A stretch of 64,000 nucleotides of DNA. It comes from Morganella morganii. GTDB lineage: Bacteria; Pseudomonadota; Gammaproteobacteria; Enterobacterales; Enterobacteriaceae. A program made the position numbers and the translations under genes. Shown one piece after another: positions 46,683 to 55,014 of the stretch. The notes beneath the pieces were generated by a model that did not search any database, was not told the origin of the DNA, and saw only the letters and a list, made by a program, of their open reading frames with translations. The stretch covers positions 310,001-374,000 of the forward strand of contig NZ_CP069157.1 in NCBI RefSeq assembly GCF_019243775.1, given 5' to 3'. The stretch's first letter is position 1; every line of letters begins with the position of its first letter.

Positions 46683-47132
46683 TTGGATATTCATTTTGAG
46701 AGCGGGCTGTTATCCCTGAATCAGAATTTTGCATCTCCGGAAGAGGGCATCCGCTATGCCGGTGAGTTGCTGCAAAAATCAGGCGCATGTACCCCTGATT
46801 ATATTGAGGAAATGATCCGCGTATATCATGAGTTCGGCCCGGTGATTGTGCTGGATACCGGGGTGGCGATGCCCCATGCGAGACCGGAAAAAGGGGCATT
46901 AAAAACCGCGTTCTCCGTGGTGGTGACCGGCACACCGCTGGTATTTCATCATGAGGAGTTTGATCCGGTCAATGTCATTATTGCTATCAGCGCGACAGAT
47001 TCAGATACCCATATTCATCTGATTCAGACCGTGGCTGATCTGATTGAAAATAATATTACTGAGTTTGTAAAAGAGAATAACAAAGAACAGATTTTACAGT
47101 TTATCCGGACGTCGATAGAGAGGACAGCATGA
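46683..47132 (+). CDS. PTS IIA component (mannitol/fructose/ascorbate type)
   Basis: A 149-residue PTS EIIA-2 domain that passes phosphate from HPr to the IIB protein. The active histidine lies in GVAMPHARPEKGALKTAF (His about 66). The start is a TTG at 46683 with an ideal AGGAG site 7 bases upstream and no better ATG nearby. It overlaps the IIB gene by 4 bases (ATGA). The set IIA-IIB-IIC with a UlaA-type IIC resembles the ascorbate family, but the downstream kinase and aldolase show a different pathway from ascorbate use. Confidence 0.92.
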   Translation: MDIHFESGLLSLNQNFASPEEGIRYAGELLQKSGACTPDYIEEMIRVYHEFGPVIVLDTGVAMPHARPEKGALKTAFSVVVTGTPLVFHHEEFDPVNVIIAISATDSDTHIHLIQTVADLIENNITEFVKENNKEQILQFIRTSIERTA

Positions 47133-47410
47133 TTAAAATAAGAACAGTGTGCGGCAATGGTATCGGCAGCTCATTAATGGCCGCCAATAACGTGAAGAAA
47201 ATTTGTGAGGAGATGGGCATAAAAGCCGATGTGGCTTCAGTGGATTTTGCGAATGCCGTGGGTGAGAAAGCGGATCTGTATGTCACGATTAAAGAGCTGG
47301 CATCACAATTTCCGCCGCAGTGTGAAGTTGCCGTGATCCGCAGTTATGTGCATAAAGCCAAAATTGCGGAAGATATTAAAGACGCTTTACTGAAACTGAG
47401 TCAGTCCTGA
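47129..47410 (+). CDS. PTS IIB component (ascorbate-type)
   Basis: A 93-residue IIB with the phosphocysteine loop TVCGNGIGSSLMA (Cys8) at the N-terminus, followed by the alternating strand-helix fold (VKKICEEMGIKADVASVDFANAVGEKADLYVTI, VAVIRSYVHKAKIAEDIKDAL). Its start codon overlaps the IIA stop and the IIC gene follows after 29 bases, so the three are translated from one transcript. Confidence 0.93.
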   Translation: MIKIRTVCGNGIGSSLMAANNVKKICEEMGIKADVASVDFANAVGEKADLYVTIKELASQFPPQCEVAVIRSYVHKAKIAEDIKDALLKLSQS

Positions 47411-47439
47411 TAGTTCATTCTTTTTACAGGAATTAAATT

Positions 47440-48834
47440 ATGGCTTATATTCTCTCATTCCTGACTGAGATATTCAGTCAGCCTGCCTTTCTTATGGGGA
47501 TTATCTCCCTGGTGGGGTTACTGGCATTACGGTCACCGGTCAATAAATTATTAACCGGGACATTAAAACCGATCCTCGGTTATTTAATGCTGAGTGCAGG
47601 TGCCGGTGTTATCGTGGCAAACCTGAATCCGCTCGGTGGTATTATTGAAGCCGGTTTTAATATCCGGGGGGTTATTCCGAATAACGAAGCGATTGTTTCT
47701 GTTGCCCAGAAATTACTGGGTGTGGAGACAATGAGTATTTTATTACTCGGCTTTATTTTCAACCTGGCGATTGCCCGTTTCACCAAATATAAATATATCT
47801 TTTTAACCGGCCACCACTCTTTCTTTTTAGCCTGTTTATTCTCGGCAGTATTACAGGCCGCGAATTTCAAAGGCTGGGAAATGGTTATTATCGGCGGTTT
47901 CCTGCTGGGTGCCTGGTCAGCTATTTCACCGGCAATCGGACAGCGTTATACCAAGCGCGTTACTGAAGACGGCGGTATTGCCATGGGGCACTTTGGTTCC
48001 CTCGGTTATTACCTGTCTGCCTGGATTGCGGCGAAAGTCGGTAAAGCAGAAAACTCATTTGCGGATACTGAGATCTCCGAAAAATGGGGCTTCCTGCGCG
48101 ATACCACAGTAACAACCGGTATTGTGATGGTCGTGATTTATCTGGTGTGCAGCATCGTTGCCGGTTCCGCTTATATCAGCACCATCACTGAGCAGAATAT
48201 GGTGATCTTCTCCATCCTGACCGGTCTGCAGTTCGCGGTGGGTGTGGCGATTGTCTACAGCGGTGTGCGTTTAATCCTGGGTGACCTGGTGCCTGCGTTC
48301 CAGGGTATCAGCCAGAAACTGATCCCGAACTCGATTCCGGCGGTTGACTGTGCTGTCTTCTTTACCTTCAGCCCGACTGCGGTGGTAATCGGTTTTATCA
48401 GCTCCTTTATCGGCGGCCTTGTCGGCATGCTGATGCTGGGTGGTCTGGGTATGGCGCTGATTATCCCGGGCATGGTGCCGCACTTCTTCTGCGGCGGTAC
48501 ATCCGGTGTATTTGCGGACAAACTGGGCGGCAAAAAGGGCTGTATTATCGCCTCCTTTATCGGCGGTATTTTCCTCGCATTCTTACCGGCCATGCTGTTA
48601 CCGGCGCTGGGCAACCTGGGCTTTGAAAACAGTACCTTTGCAGACTTTGACTTCGCGGTGTGGGGCATTGTTATCGGTGAAGCCTTTACCCACTTCGGTC
48701 AGATTGCGATTTACCTGATTTGTTTTGTTCTGGTTCTGGCATTACTGGCGCCGTTTGCCTTTAAATCAGTCAAAGTGGTGGGGGATACCCTGAGCTATGA
48801 CGAATTAATGGAAAAAGACCGCGCACATAAGTAA
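47440..48834 (+). CDS. PTS IIC sugar permease, UlaA family
   Basis: A 464-residue inner-membrane permease with about eleven hydrophobic segments. UlaA-like signatures include LTGTLKPILGYLMLSAGAGVIVANLNPL, FLTGHHSFFLACLFSAVLQ, AISPAIGQRYTKRVTEDGGIAMGHFGSLGYYLSAWIA and GMVPHFFCGGTSGVFADKLGG. It transports and phosphorylates its substrate with the preceding IIA and IIB. Because a PfkB kinase and a class II aldolase follow, the substrate is likely a hexose, ketose or polyol that reaches a 1-phosphate and then a 1,6-bisphosphate, rather than ascorbate. This is inference. Confidence 0.93.
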   Translation: MAYILSFLTEIFSQPAFLMGIISLVGLLALRSPVNKLLTGTLKPILGYLMLSAGAGVIVANLNPLGGIIEAGFNIRGVIPNNEAIVSVAQKLLGVETMSILLLGFIFNLAIARFTKYKYIFLTGHHSFFLACLFSAVLQAANFKGWEMVIIGGFLLGAWSAISPAIGQRYTKRVTEDGGIAMGHFGSLGYYLSAWIAAKVGKAENSFADTEISEKWGFLRDTTVTTGIVMVVIYLVCSIVAGSAYISTITEQNMVIFSILTGLQFAVGVAIVYSGVRLILGDLVPAFQGISQKLIPNSIPAVDCAVFFTFSPTAVVIGFISSFIGGLVGMLMLGGLGMALIIPGMVPHFFCGGTSGVFADKLGGKKGCIIASFIGGIFLAFLPAMLLPALGNLGFENSTFADFDFAVWGIVIGEAFTHFGQIAIYLICFVLVLALLAPFAFKSVKVVGDTLSYDELMEKDRAHK

Positions 48835-48868
48835 ATATGATACTGACGAAAGGTTTTAAGGAGTTGTT

Positions 48869-49834
48869 ATGGCAGTAATTTCTGTCGGTTTATCCTGCTT
48901 CGACCAGTTCTTCTTTCTTAACCGCTGGCCGGAGGAGAATACCAAAAATTTCTCCGGCGATTTTATTGAAAGCGGCGGCGGACCCTGTGCCAATGCGGCA
49001 TGGTTACTGGGATTGTGGGGAGAGGATATTTATTTTACCGGACACCTGAACCACGATATCTACGGTCAGAAAATTATTGATGAGTTTCATGATGTGGGTG
49101 TGAATACCGATTACGTTATTTTTAACGATGAAATGATCACACCGCTGGCATCTGTATTAGTGAATCAGTTAAATGGTTCCCGGACAATTATTACGCGCAA
49201 GCTGGTCTCTCCGCCGCGTATGACATTTGAAGAGAAACTGAAAATTGATGAGCTGATTACCCGCCTGACACAGGAGGATAAAGGGGAAGTCATCACGGTA
49301 TTAATTGATGGTCATGAACCGGAGCTGAGTGAATATATTCTGACCCGTCTGCCTGATGCCCGCGTCGTGATGGACGCGGGGTCACTGCGGGAAAGCAATT
49401 TAAATCTGGCGAAATATACCGATTATCTGGTCGCCAGTGAAAACTTTGCCCGTGATCTGATTGAGATTGATAAATTCACCACCGATATTCAGTTAAAAAC
49501 GGCATTAACGGAACTGAATAAACTGGCCCGGGGTGAGGCATTTATTACGCTGGGTGAGAAAGGCTGTGCGTATCTGCAAAACGGAATGCTGACAATATCA
49601 CCGGCATTTATCTGTAATGCGATTGATACAACAGGAGCCGGTGATATATTCCACGGCGCATTTACGTACGGAGTTCATTATAACTGGCATATTGAGAATA
49701 TTATTTTATTTGCCAGTCTGTCAGCAGCCATCTCAATTGAGAAAAAAGGGGTGCGCGAATCAATGCCGGATTTGGCGGATGTCCATAATGCGGTGAATAA
49801 ATACGAAAGAAATCTGAAACACTATTTTGATTAA
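48869..49834 (+). CDS. PfkB-family carbohydrate kinase
   Basis: A 321-residue ribokinase-like kinase: N-terminal SVGLSCFDQFFFLNRWPEENTK, the substrate-binding GGGPCANAAWLLGLWG and GHLNHDIYGQKI, and the C-terminal ATP/anion-hole signature AIDTTGAGDIFHGAFTYG with catalytic Asp. It follows the permease by 34 bases with a TAAGGAG site. In the operon it probably phosphorylates the PTS-derived sugar monophosphate to a bisphosphate (as 1-phosphofructokinase or tagatose-6-phosphate kinase do) for the aldolase downstream. Confidence 0.92.
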   Translation: MAVISVGLSCFDQFFFLNRWPEENTKNFSGDFIESGGGPCANAAWLLGLWGEDIYFTGHLNHDIYGQKIIDEFHDVGVNTDYVIFNDEMITPLASVLVNQLNGSRTIITRKLVSPPRMTFEEKLKIDELITRLTQEDKGEVITVLIDGHEPELSEYILTRLPDARVVMDAGSLRESNLNLAKYTDYLVASENFARDLIEIDKFTTDIQLKTALTELNKLARGEAFITLGEKGCAYLQNGMLTISPAFICNAIDTTGAGDIFHGAFTYGVHYNWHIENIILFASLSAAISIEKKGVRESMPDLADVHNAVNKYERNLKHYFD

Positions 49835-49900
49835 ATTCTGATTTTGATTAATTCTGGTTTTTGATTAAATTACAGTTATACGCCAACAAGGGGAAATCCG

Positions 49901-50764
49901 ATGTTAGTTTCGATGGAGAATATGCTCAATCGTGCATTTGCACGCCAGTACGCCGTCGGCCAGTTTAATATTAATAACCTGGAGTGGACCGGAACGGTAT
50001 TAAAAGTTGCACAGCAACTGCGTTCCCCGGTTATTTTAGGTGTCTCCGGCGGAACCATAAAACATATGCTCGGGCTGAAATGTATTCACGATATTGTGGT
50101 GAATGCAATGGAGTTTCTGGAAATAGATGTGCCGGTGGCGCTGCATTTGGATCACGGTCAGTCTTATGAAGCCTGTGAAGCGGCAATTAAAGCCGGTTTC
50201 AGCTCCGTGATGTTCGACGGTTCACATATGCCGTTTGCCGAAAACCTGGCAATCACCAAACGTCTGGTGACTTACGCGCACCGCCGTGGTGTGTCTGTGG
50301 AAGCAGAGCTGGGCACCATCGCGGGCAGTGAGGACGGAATTGTGAATTCTCACGTCATTTATGCGGACCCGGCAGAGTGTCAGAAGCTGGTGGAAGAAAC
50401 CGGGGTGGATTGTCTGGCGGCGGCGCTCGGCTCGACTCACGGGCTGTATAAAGGCAAGGCGAAGCTCGGCTTTGCGGAAATGCAGCATATCGCGCAACTG
50501 GTGAAAGTGCCGCTGGTACTGCACGGCGGAACCGGTATTTCAGACGAGGATATGAAGAAAGCGATTTCACTCGGTACGGCGAAAATCAACGTTAATACGG
50601 AAAATATGTATGCGTGGTGCCTGTCCGTGAAAGAGCAGTTTGAACAGCAGGGCGCGCATGATATCAACGACCCGCGCAAAGTGATTATGAAAGGATTGCA
50701 GCCGGTCGCGGAGCGGGTGGAAGAGCGGATGCGTTTGTTCGGCTCTGCCGGGCAGTCTCTGTAA
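49901..50764 (+). CDS. Class II fructose/tagatose-bisphosphate aldolase family protein
   Basis: A 287-residue zinc aldolase of the FbaA/GatY/KbaY group: YAVGQFNINNLEWTGTVLKVA, the zinc site ALHLDHGQSYEACEAAIKAGFSSVMFDGS (His and Asp), VEAELGTIAGSEDG, LAAALGSTHGLYKG, LHGGTGISDEDMKKAI (zinc His, phosphate loop) and KINVNTENMYAW. It completes the operon by splitting a ketose bisphosphate into dihydroxyacetone phosphate and glyceraldehyde phosphate. The length and sequence are closer to the GatY/KbaY/FbaY-like proteins than to housekeeping FbaA (about 360 residues). No separate GatZ-type partner is present. Confidence 0.94.
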   Translation: MLVSMENMLNRAFARQYAVGQFNINNLEWTGTVLKVAQQLRSPVILGVSGGTIKHMLGLKCIHDIVVNAMEFLEIDVPVALHLDHGQSYEACEAAIKAGFSSVMFDGSHMPFAENLAITKRLVTYAHRRGVSVEAELGTIAGSEDGIVNSHVIYADPAECQKLVEETGVDCLAAALGSTHGLYKGKAKLGFAEMQHIAQLVKVPLVLHGGTGISDEDMKKAISLGTAKINVNTENMYAWCLSVKEQFEQQGAHDINDPRKVIMKGLQPVAERVEERMRLFGSAGQSL

Positions 50765-50792
50765 TCCCGTCAGACTCTGTGGTGGCCGCCGC

Positions 50793-51695
50793 TCAGGCGG
50801 TCACCGGGGATTGGGTCAGATAATCTTTGGCGTTAGTAATAATGGCTTCTGAAATCCGTTGTAATGTTCCTGATTCCGGCTGGTAACGGTGCCAGTAAAG
50901 CTGTTTTTGCTGTACCAGTTCCGGCACCAGGTTAATCATCCGTCCGGATTCAAGCTCATGTTTAATCTGATGTTCCGCAATCATACAGCAGGCGGAGTTT
51001 TGCAGTACCAGCTGAATATAGGCCTCTGATGACGGCACGATATGGCTGTTCAGGCTTCCCGGCGTTAACCGGAAATACTCCTGCAAAAAGATATGGTGCA
51101 TATCTGAGGAATGGTTAAAGGACACCACCGGTGCCCGCAGCAGGGCTTCTTTAGTCACTCCGTTACTGAAATATTTTTCCGCAAAAGCCGGGCTGGATAC
51201 AAAGATATAATCCATCGCGCCCAGATAATCACAGGTTCCGCCGACAGCCGGCAGCGGCTGCATACTGATTGCCCCGACCGCTTCCCCTTTGAGCAGGTAG
51301 TCGAGTGTCCGGCTTTCATCATCCACTTTAATATCCAGACGAATGGCGCGGTCATCCAGTATCGGCTTGATAGCGGATAAAAACCAGGTCGCGAGGGAGT
51401 CGGCGTTAATGGAGATAGGGATGGTGACCACATGGTTGCCGCTTTCATTATCAAAGGCATCATGCTCAATCAAATCAACATGATACAGAAGGCCCAGCAG
51501 CTTTTGTCCGAGTTCGGTCGGTTTCGGCGGCACGGTGCGTGTCAGCAGCAGGGAACCCACCTGATTTTCCAGCTGTTTTACCCGCTGGGACACCGCAGAC
51601 TGCGTGATAAAGAGTTTCGCTGAGGCTTTCTCGAATCCCTGCTCTTTGATAATCAGATCCAGCAATCTCAGTGATTTATAATCGACATTCTTCAT
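50793..51695 (-). CDS. LysR-family regulator, ArgP-like
   Basis: A 300-residue LysR regulator: N-terminal winged helix (LRLLDLIIKEQGFEKASAKLFITQSAVSQRVKQLENQVGSLLLTRTVPPKPTELGQKLL) and an effector domain with INADSLATWFLSAI, YIFVSSPAFAEKYFSNGVTKEALLRAPVVSFNHSSDMH and SSEAYIQLVLQNSACCMIAEHQI. These match E. coli ArgP (IciA), which senses lysine and arginine and activates argO and others. argO is not adjacent here: the gene is convergent with the sugar operon and next to the fimbrial operon, so it may be ArgP itself or a paralogue with another role. Confidence 0.88.
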   Translation of the reverse strand: MKNVDYKSLRLLDLIIKEQGFEKASAKLFITQSAVSQRVKQLENQVGSLLLTRTVPPKPTELGQKLLGLLYHVDLIEHDAFDNESGNHVVTIPISINADSLATWFLSAIKPILDDRAIRLDIKVDDESRTLDYLLKGEAVGAISMQPLPAVGGTCDYLGAMDYIFVSSPAFAEKYFSNGVTKEALLRAPVVSFNHSSDMHHIFLQEYFRLTPGSLNSHIVPSSEAYIQLVLQNSACCMIAEHQIKHELESGRMINLVPELVQQKQLYWHRYQPESGTLQRISEAIITNAKDYLTQSPVTA

Positions 51696-51793
51696 GGAAG
51701 CCCTGCGGTGGTGGCGAAAAGTACGGCTATTCTACACGAAAAGGGCGGCGGGAGGAAAAGCGCCGGTACAGAGGCACCGGCGCACAAGCAGAG

Positions 51794-52657
51794 TCAGTCA
51801 ATGGTCATAATAATGGATATATTACCGATAAAAGGCCCGGCTTCCACCGGCCCGGTGGTTTCCAGTGTGCTTTTCAGCAGTGCGTTTGCTTCATAATCCC
51901 CGCGTACATAAACCGGTACACCACCGCCGGACGAGTTCAGCGGATAGCCGTTCAGTGTCAGTCTGCTGTAGAGATTGTTTTTCAGTCTCAGCCGGGATTC
52001 CGTATCACTCACGGAGTAGATCCGGACAGTGGCATCTTTGCTGCATTTCATTCTCAGATACTGGCTGGCCTGATTGCCGTTAATTTCATTATCCGGTATC
52101 CGGCCATGATCGAGAATGGCGCTCGGATAGTCAGCCGTAAAACTGCAAATTCCGCCCGGCGGGGGAGCTACGCCGCAGACAGAATCCGGATACATATAAC
52201 CGTTACCACCGGTCGGGCTGCTGGTTAAAAAGAGGGTCACACATTCGTTACGGATAGCGTCACCTTTGTGATTGGTCTGCCCCTCAAACGGCAGTCCGCC
52301 AAAACAGTTATTATAAATATAGTTATAAACAGCTGTGGCATCCGGCAGTGTCATCAGGTTCATATTCCGGCAGCGCCCCTCAAATTCGCTGTTATTACGG
52401 GAGGATACCCCACCCCGGTCTGCGTTTGTGTGGCGGTGATTAATATTGGCGTAGCATTTTTTTGTCAGACCGACTTTCACACAAGGATGCACGCTGCCTG
52501 CCGGCGGCGGAGTCCAGGCAGTAATCCGGTAGTAATAATCGATATCTGCCGGTTTACCTTCAGAGCGGGTAATATAGCTGTACAGTGTTGCCTGTGCAGG
52601 CAGCACAAATAAAAGGAGAGTGGTCAGCACAGTGAGATAACGGAGGATCTTGGTCAT
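51794..52657 (-). CDS. Fimbrial tip adhesin, MrpH-like
   Basis: A 287-residue secreted protein with signal peptide (LRYLTVLTTLLLFVLPAQA). The N-terminal about 150 residues are Cys-rich and receptor-binding-like (SYITRSEGKPADIDYYYRIT, GLTKKCYANINHRH, YIYNNCFGG). The C-terminal half has pilin-domain features: CSFTADYPSAILDHGRIPDNEINGNQASQYLRMKCSKDATVRIYS and the final strand FIGNISIIMTID. Two-domain structure and last position in the operon mark it as the tip adhesin, as MrpH is in Proteus. The ligand is unknown. Confidence 0.88.
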   Translation of the reverse strand: MTKILRYLTVLTTLLLFVLPAQATLYSYITRSEGKPADIDYYYRITAWTPPPAGSVHPCVKVGLTKKCYANINHRHTNADRGGVSSRNNSEFEGRCRNMNLMTLPDATAVYNYIYNNCFGGLPFEGQTNHKGDAIRNECVTLFLTSSPTGGNGYMYPDSVCGVAPPPGGICSFTADYPSAILDHGRIPDNEINGNQASQYLRMKCSKDATVRIYSVSDTESRLRLKNNLYSRLTLNGYPLNSSGGGVPVYVRGDYEANALLKSTLETTGPVEAGPFIGNISIIMTID

Positions 52658-52664
52658 ACCGGCC

Positions 52665-53207
52665 TCAGAAATAGTCGATAGTCAGAAACGCGGTGGAATT
52701 AAACGCGCCGTACTTAATGGTTTTACCGGTTTTTGCTTTCGGATCAACCTGCAAAAAAGCGGTAAAACGGATGTTGTTCTCACCGTTTCCGGCGATAGTA
52801 ATGGCGTTGGAAAACTGATTCAGCGGGATCAGCGGAATATTATCTGTCCGCACTCCGATGGCAAACCCGCCTGCGTCACTGGACGGATCCAGCGCCAGAT
52901 AGGACGGCATATCCGGGGTCCCGGTCCCGGTGAATTTAATCTTAAACCGGTTCATATCCGTGATATCGCAGTCAGACAGGATCAGAGAGAATGATTTGCG
53001 GACCTCAACCCCCTCATACAAATCCGGCAGGGAAACATCACTGAAATCCACCACCAGATCTTTATTTTCCGGTAACAGCGTGCAGGGGTCATTGTACAGT
53101 TCGCCGATCACGCGCAGGTTATCGGCGGCATGTCCCGCCGGAATAAAGGCAGCGGAGAATATCAGTGCAGCGCTGAATAACAGACTGAAATCAGCAGGGT
53201 GGTTCAT
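52665..53207 (-). CDS. Minor fimbrial subunit, MrpG-like
   Basis: A 180-residue pilin with signal peptide ending AGHA. The Cys pair (DPCTLLPENKDLVVDF and LILSDCDITD) and the donor-strand C-terminus FNSTAFLTIDYF (penultimate Tyr) are standard for chaperone-usher subunits. It lies 7 bases upstream of the adhesin gene and overlaps the preceding subunit by one base. By position it should be the adaptor under the adhesin. Confidence 0.88.
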   Translation of the reverse strand: MNHPADFSLLFSAALIFSAAFIPAGHAADNLRVIGELYNDPCTLLPENKDLVVDFSDVSLPDLYEGVEVRKSFSLILSDCDITDMNRFKIKFTGTGTPDMPSYLALDPSSDAGGFAIGVRTDNIPLIPLNQFSNAITIAGNGENNIRFTAFLQVDPKAKTGKTIKYGAFNSTAFLTIDYF

Positions 53208-53701
53208 CAGAAATACTCCATTGTCACAGTGCCGGTGCCGCTGAAGGAGCCGGGCGTGACTTCCCCGTCCGGGTTTTTGGTCAGCACAATGGTCAATGTC
53301 AGATGGTGGCTGTTCACCAGCTGTGCCTTGCCCAAATTCAGTCTTACCCCGGCGAGTTCAATATTAAAGCCCAGGTTGTTCTGGTTGGTTTTCACCAGTT
53401 TGTTATTGAACTGTGCCCGCGGCCCGTCAACGGTGAGGAAATATTTGAAATTCTCTGAGTCCTGCTCACAGACAAAGGGGATATCCACATCTCTGCGGAT
53501 ATCTGATTTTTCCAGCGTTTTTATCTGGATGCGCTGAAAATCGACCAGGATTTCCTCGTTGTTATTCACTTTACAGGGCGGTGGCGGCTGAAGCTTTCCG
53601 GTGATCCGGATATTGGCGGAACTGTGTGCTACCCCTGTACCGGCATACACCGGCAGAGCAAAACAGGACAGCATCAGGGCTGTGATTAAATGTCGCATCA
53701 C
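53207..53701 (-). CDS. Minor fimbrial subunit, MrpF-like
   Basis: A 164-residue pilin: signal peptide (HLITALMLSCFALPVYAG), PPCKVNNNEEILVDFQRIQI and PFVCEQDSENF with the disulfide cysteines, and the C-terminal strand FSGTGTVTMEYF. It is the second of three minor subunits between chaperone and adhesin, overlapping the next gene by one base and following the previous by 6. Confidence 0.88.
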   Translation of the reverse strand: MMRHLITALMLSCFALPVYAGTGVAHSSANIRITGKLQPPPPCKVNNNEEILVDFQRIQIKTLEKSDIRRDVDIPFVCEQDSENFKYFLTVDGPRAQFNNKLVKTNQNNLGFNIELAGVRLNLGKAQLVNSHHLTLTIVLTKNPDGEVTPGSFSGTGTVTMEYF

Positions 53702-53707
53702 AATTCC

Positions 53708-54199
53708 TTATTCATAATCGATATGGATGGTGGCCGTGACATTGAATTCACCGGCAGGCAGTTTCACCGATGGTTTTTTTGCCAGAATCACCATAATTTC
53801 GGGTTGTACCGGATACTGAATGGTCATCTTTTCATTCAGCGGCATCAGTTTGTTATCTGCCAGGAATTTCACCGCGAGGTCACTGACGCTGGTGGAAAGA
53901 TAGCGCGAATCGACGGAGGATGAGGTGCCGGTGATATACAGCTTCATGGCCCGGGCGCGGTTATCCTGGCACTCGATCCGGTAATCCAGTTTTTCACGGT
54001 AATTATCGTTGTCTATCCGGGTGGTGGTGACATCTTTGAAATCAATCAGGGTATTATTGCCCTGATTAATTTTGCAGGGCGCGATAAATATCTCCCCCCG
54101 GACATACACATCGATATAAGTGTAAGAACCGCCGGAGACCATCAGCGGCAGGCACAACAGTGCCGCGCAGCCGGTACGGAAAAGCATGGTCAGTGTCAT
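53708..54199 (-). CDS. Minor fimbrial subunit, MrpE-like
   Basis: A 163-residue pilin with signal peptide (LFRTGCAALLCLPLMVSGG), first Cys in APCKINQGNNTLIDFKDV, second in YRIECQDNRARAMKLYITG, and C-terminal strand FNVTATIHIDYE. It lies 19 bases downstream of the chaperone gene. The strand ending in Glu rather than Phe after Tyr is a small deviation from its neighbours. Confidence 0.87.
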   Translation of the reverse strand: MTLTMLFRTGCAALLCLPLMVSGGSYTYIDVYVRGEIFIAPCKINQGNNTLIDFKDVTTTRIDNDNYREKLDYRIECQDNRARAMKLYITGTSSSVDSRYLSTSVSDLAVKFLADNKLMPLNEKMTIQYPVQPEIMVILAKKPSVKLPAGEFNVTATIHIDYE

Positions 54200-54218
54200 C
54201 GGCGGTTCCTCCTGTTAA

Positions 54219-54953
54219 TTATTTACTGTCTGACTGCACGGTACAGCTGCTGCCGGCACAGCTGAATTTCAGTGGTTTGGTATCACCGTAGTCATTGACG
54301 TAATAAACAACCGGCGCATTACCCAGCGCCGGAGCACTGAAAGACGCGGAGGCTTTTGGTGATACCATCACCGGCTCAAATTTCACTTCTTTTCCGCCGG
54401 TGGCATCCAGACGGGTAACTGAAAGATGGTACGGCGTGGTGTTTTCAATGGTGTACTGCCCGCCGTTCTGCGACAGACGGATGCCATCCGCACCGGCGAT
54501 TTTTTCCATCCGCTCCTGAACCTGAATCGCTTTCGGGCGGTAGAACAGTTTGATCTTGGTTTGCAGGGCAATCTGCAGCACGTTACTTTTCTCAACGGCC
54601 GGCGGAATTTCACGGACATTCAGATAAAAGACCGATTCGCGGTCAGCCGGTAATGAGGCGGCTTCCGGAGAGAGCTGCACTTTAATCTGGCTTTTGCGGT
54701 CAGGCTCAATCCGCTGCACCGGCGGAGTGACAAATACCGGTGATGTGATTTTCTGCCCGGTACTGTTCTCAATCCAGGACTGCGCCAGATACGGTTTGCT
54801 GAGGTGCTCATTGGTGACCGTCAGCGGCACAGCTTTATCACCTTCGTTATAAATAACACGGGTTCTGTCGAGTGCGATGGCGGCTCCGGCGGTTACCGGA
54901 ATGGCGGCCAGGGTAGTCAGTGCGGCACAGAATAAGGTGGTCACTTTTCTCAT
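54219..54953 (-). CDS. Periplasmic fimbrial chaperone, PapD/MrpD-like
   Basis: A 244-residue FGS-type chaperone with signal peptide (KVTTLFCAALTTLAAIPVTAGA). It shows IALDRTRVIYNEGDKAVPLTVTNEHLSKPYLAQSWIE, the F1-G1 region QIKVQLSPEAASLPADRESVFYLNVREIPP with the alternating hydrophobic G1 strand (VLQIALQTKIKLFYRPKAI), and a C-terminal Ig domain with two Cys (KFSCAGSSCTV), as in PapD. The start at 54953 has an AAGGAA site; the longer frame upstream overlaps the usher and is rejected. Confidence 0.93.
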   Translation of the reverse strand: MRKVTTLFCAALTTLAAIPVTAGAAIALDRTRVIYNEGDKAVPLTVTNEHLSKPYLAQSWIENSTGQKITSPVFVTPPVQRIEPDRKSQIKVQLSPEAASLPADRESVFYLNVREIPPAVEKSNVLQIALQTKIKLFYRPKAIQVQERMEKIAGADGIRLSQNGGQYTIENTTPYHLSVTRLDATGGKEVKFEPVMVSPKASASFSAPALGNAPVVYYVNDYGDTKPLKFSCAGSSCTVQSDSK

Positions 54954-55014
54954 GTTAAGGTTCCTTACGGATTCATCTGTTAATTCTGTAAAATACATAC
55001 CGGTGCCGCCGGAT

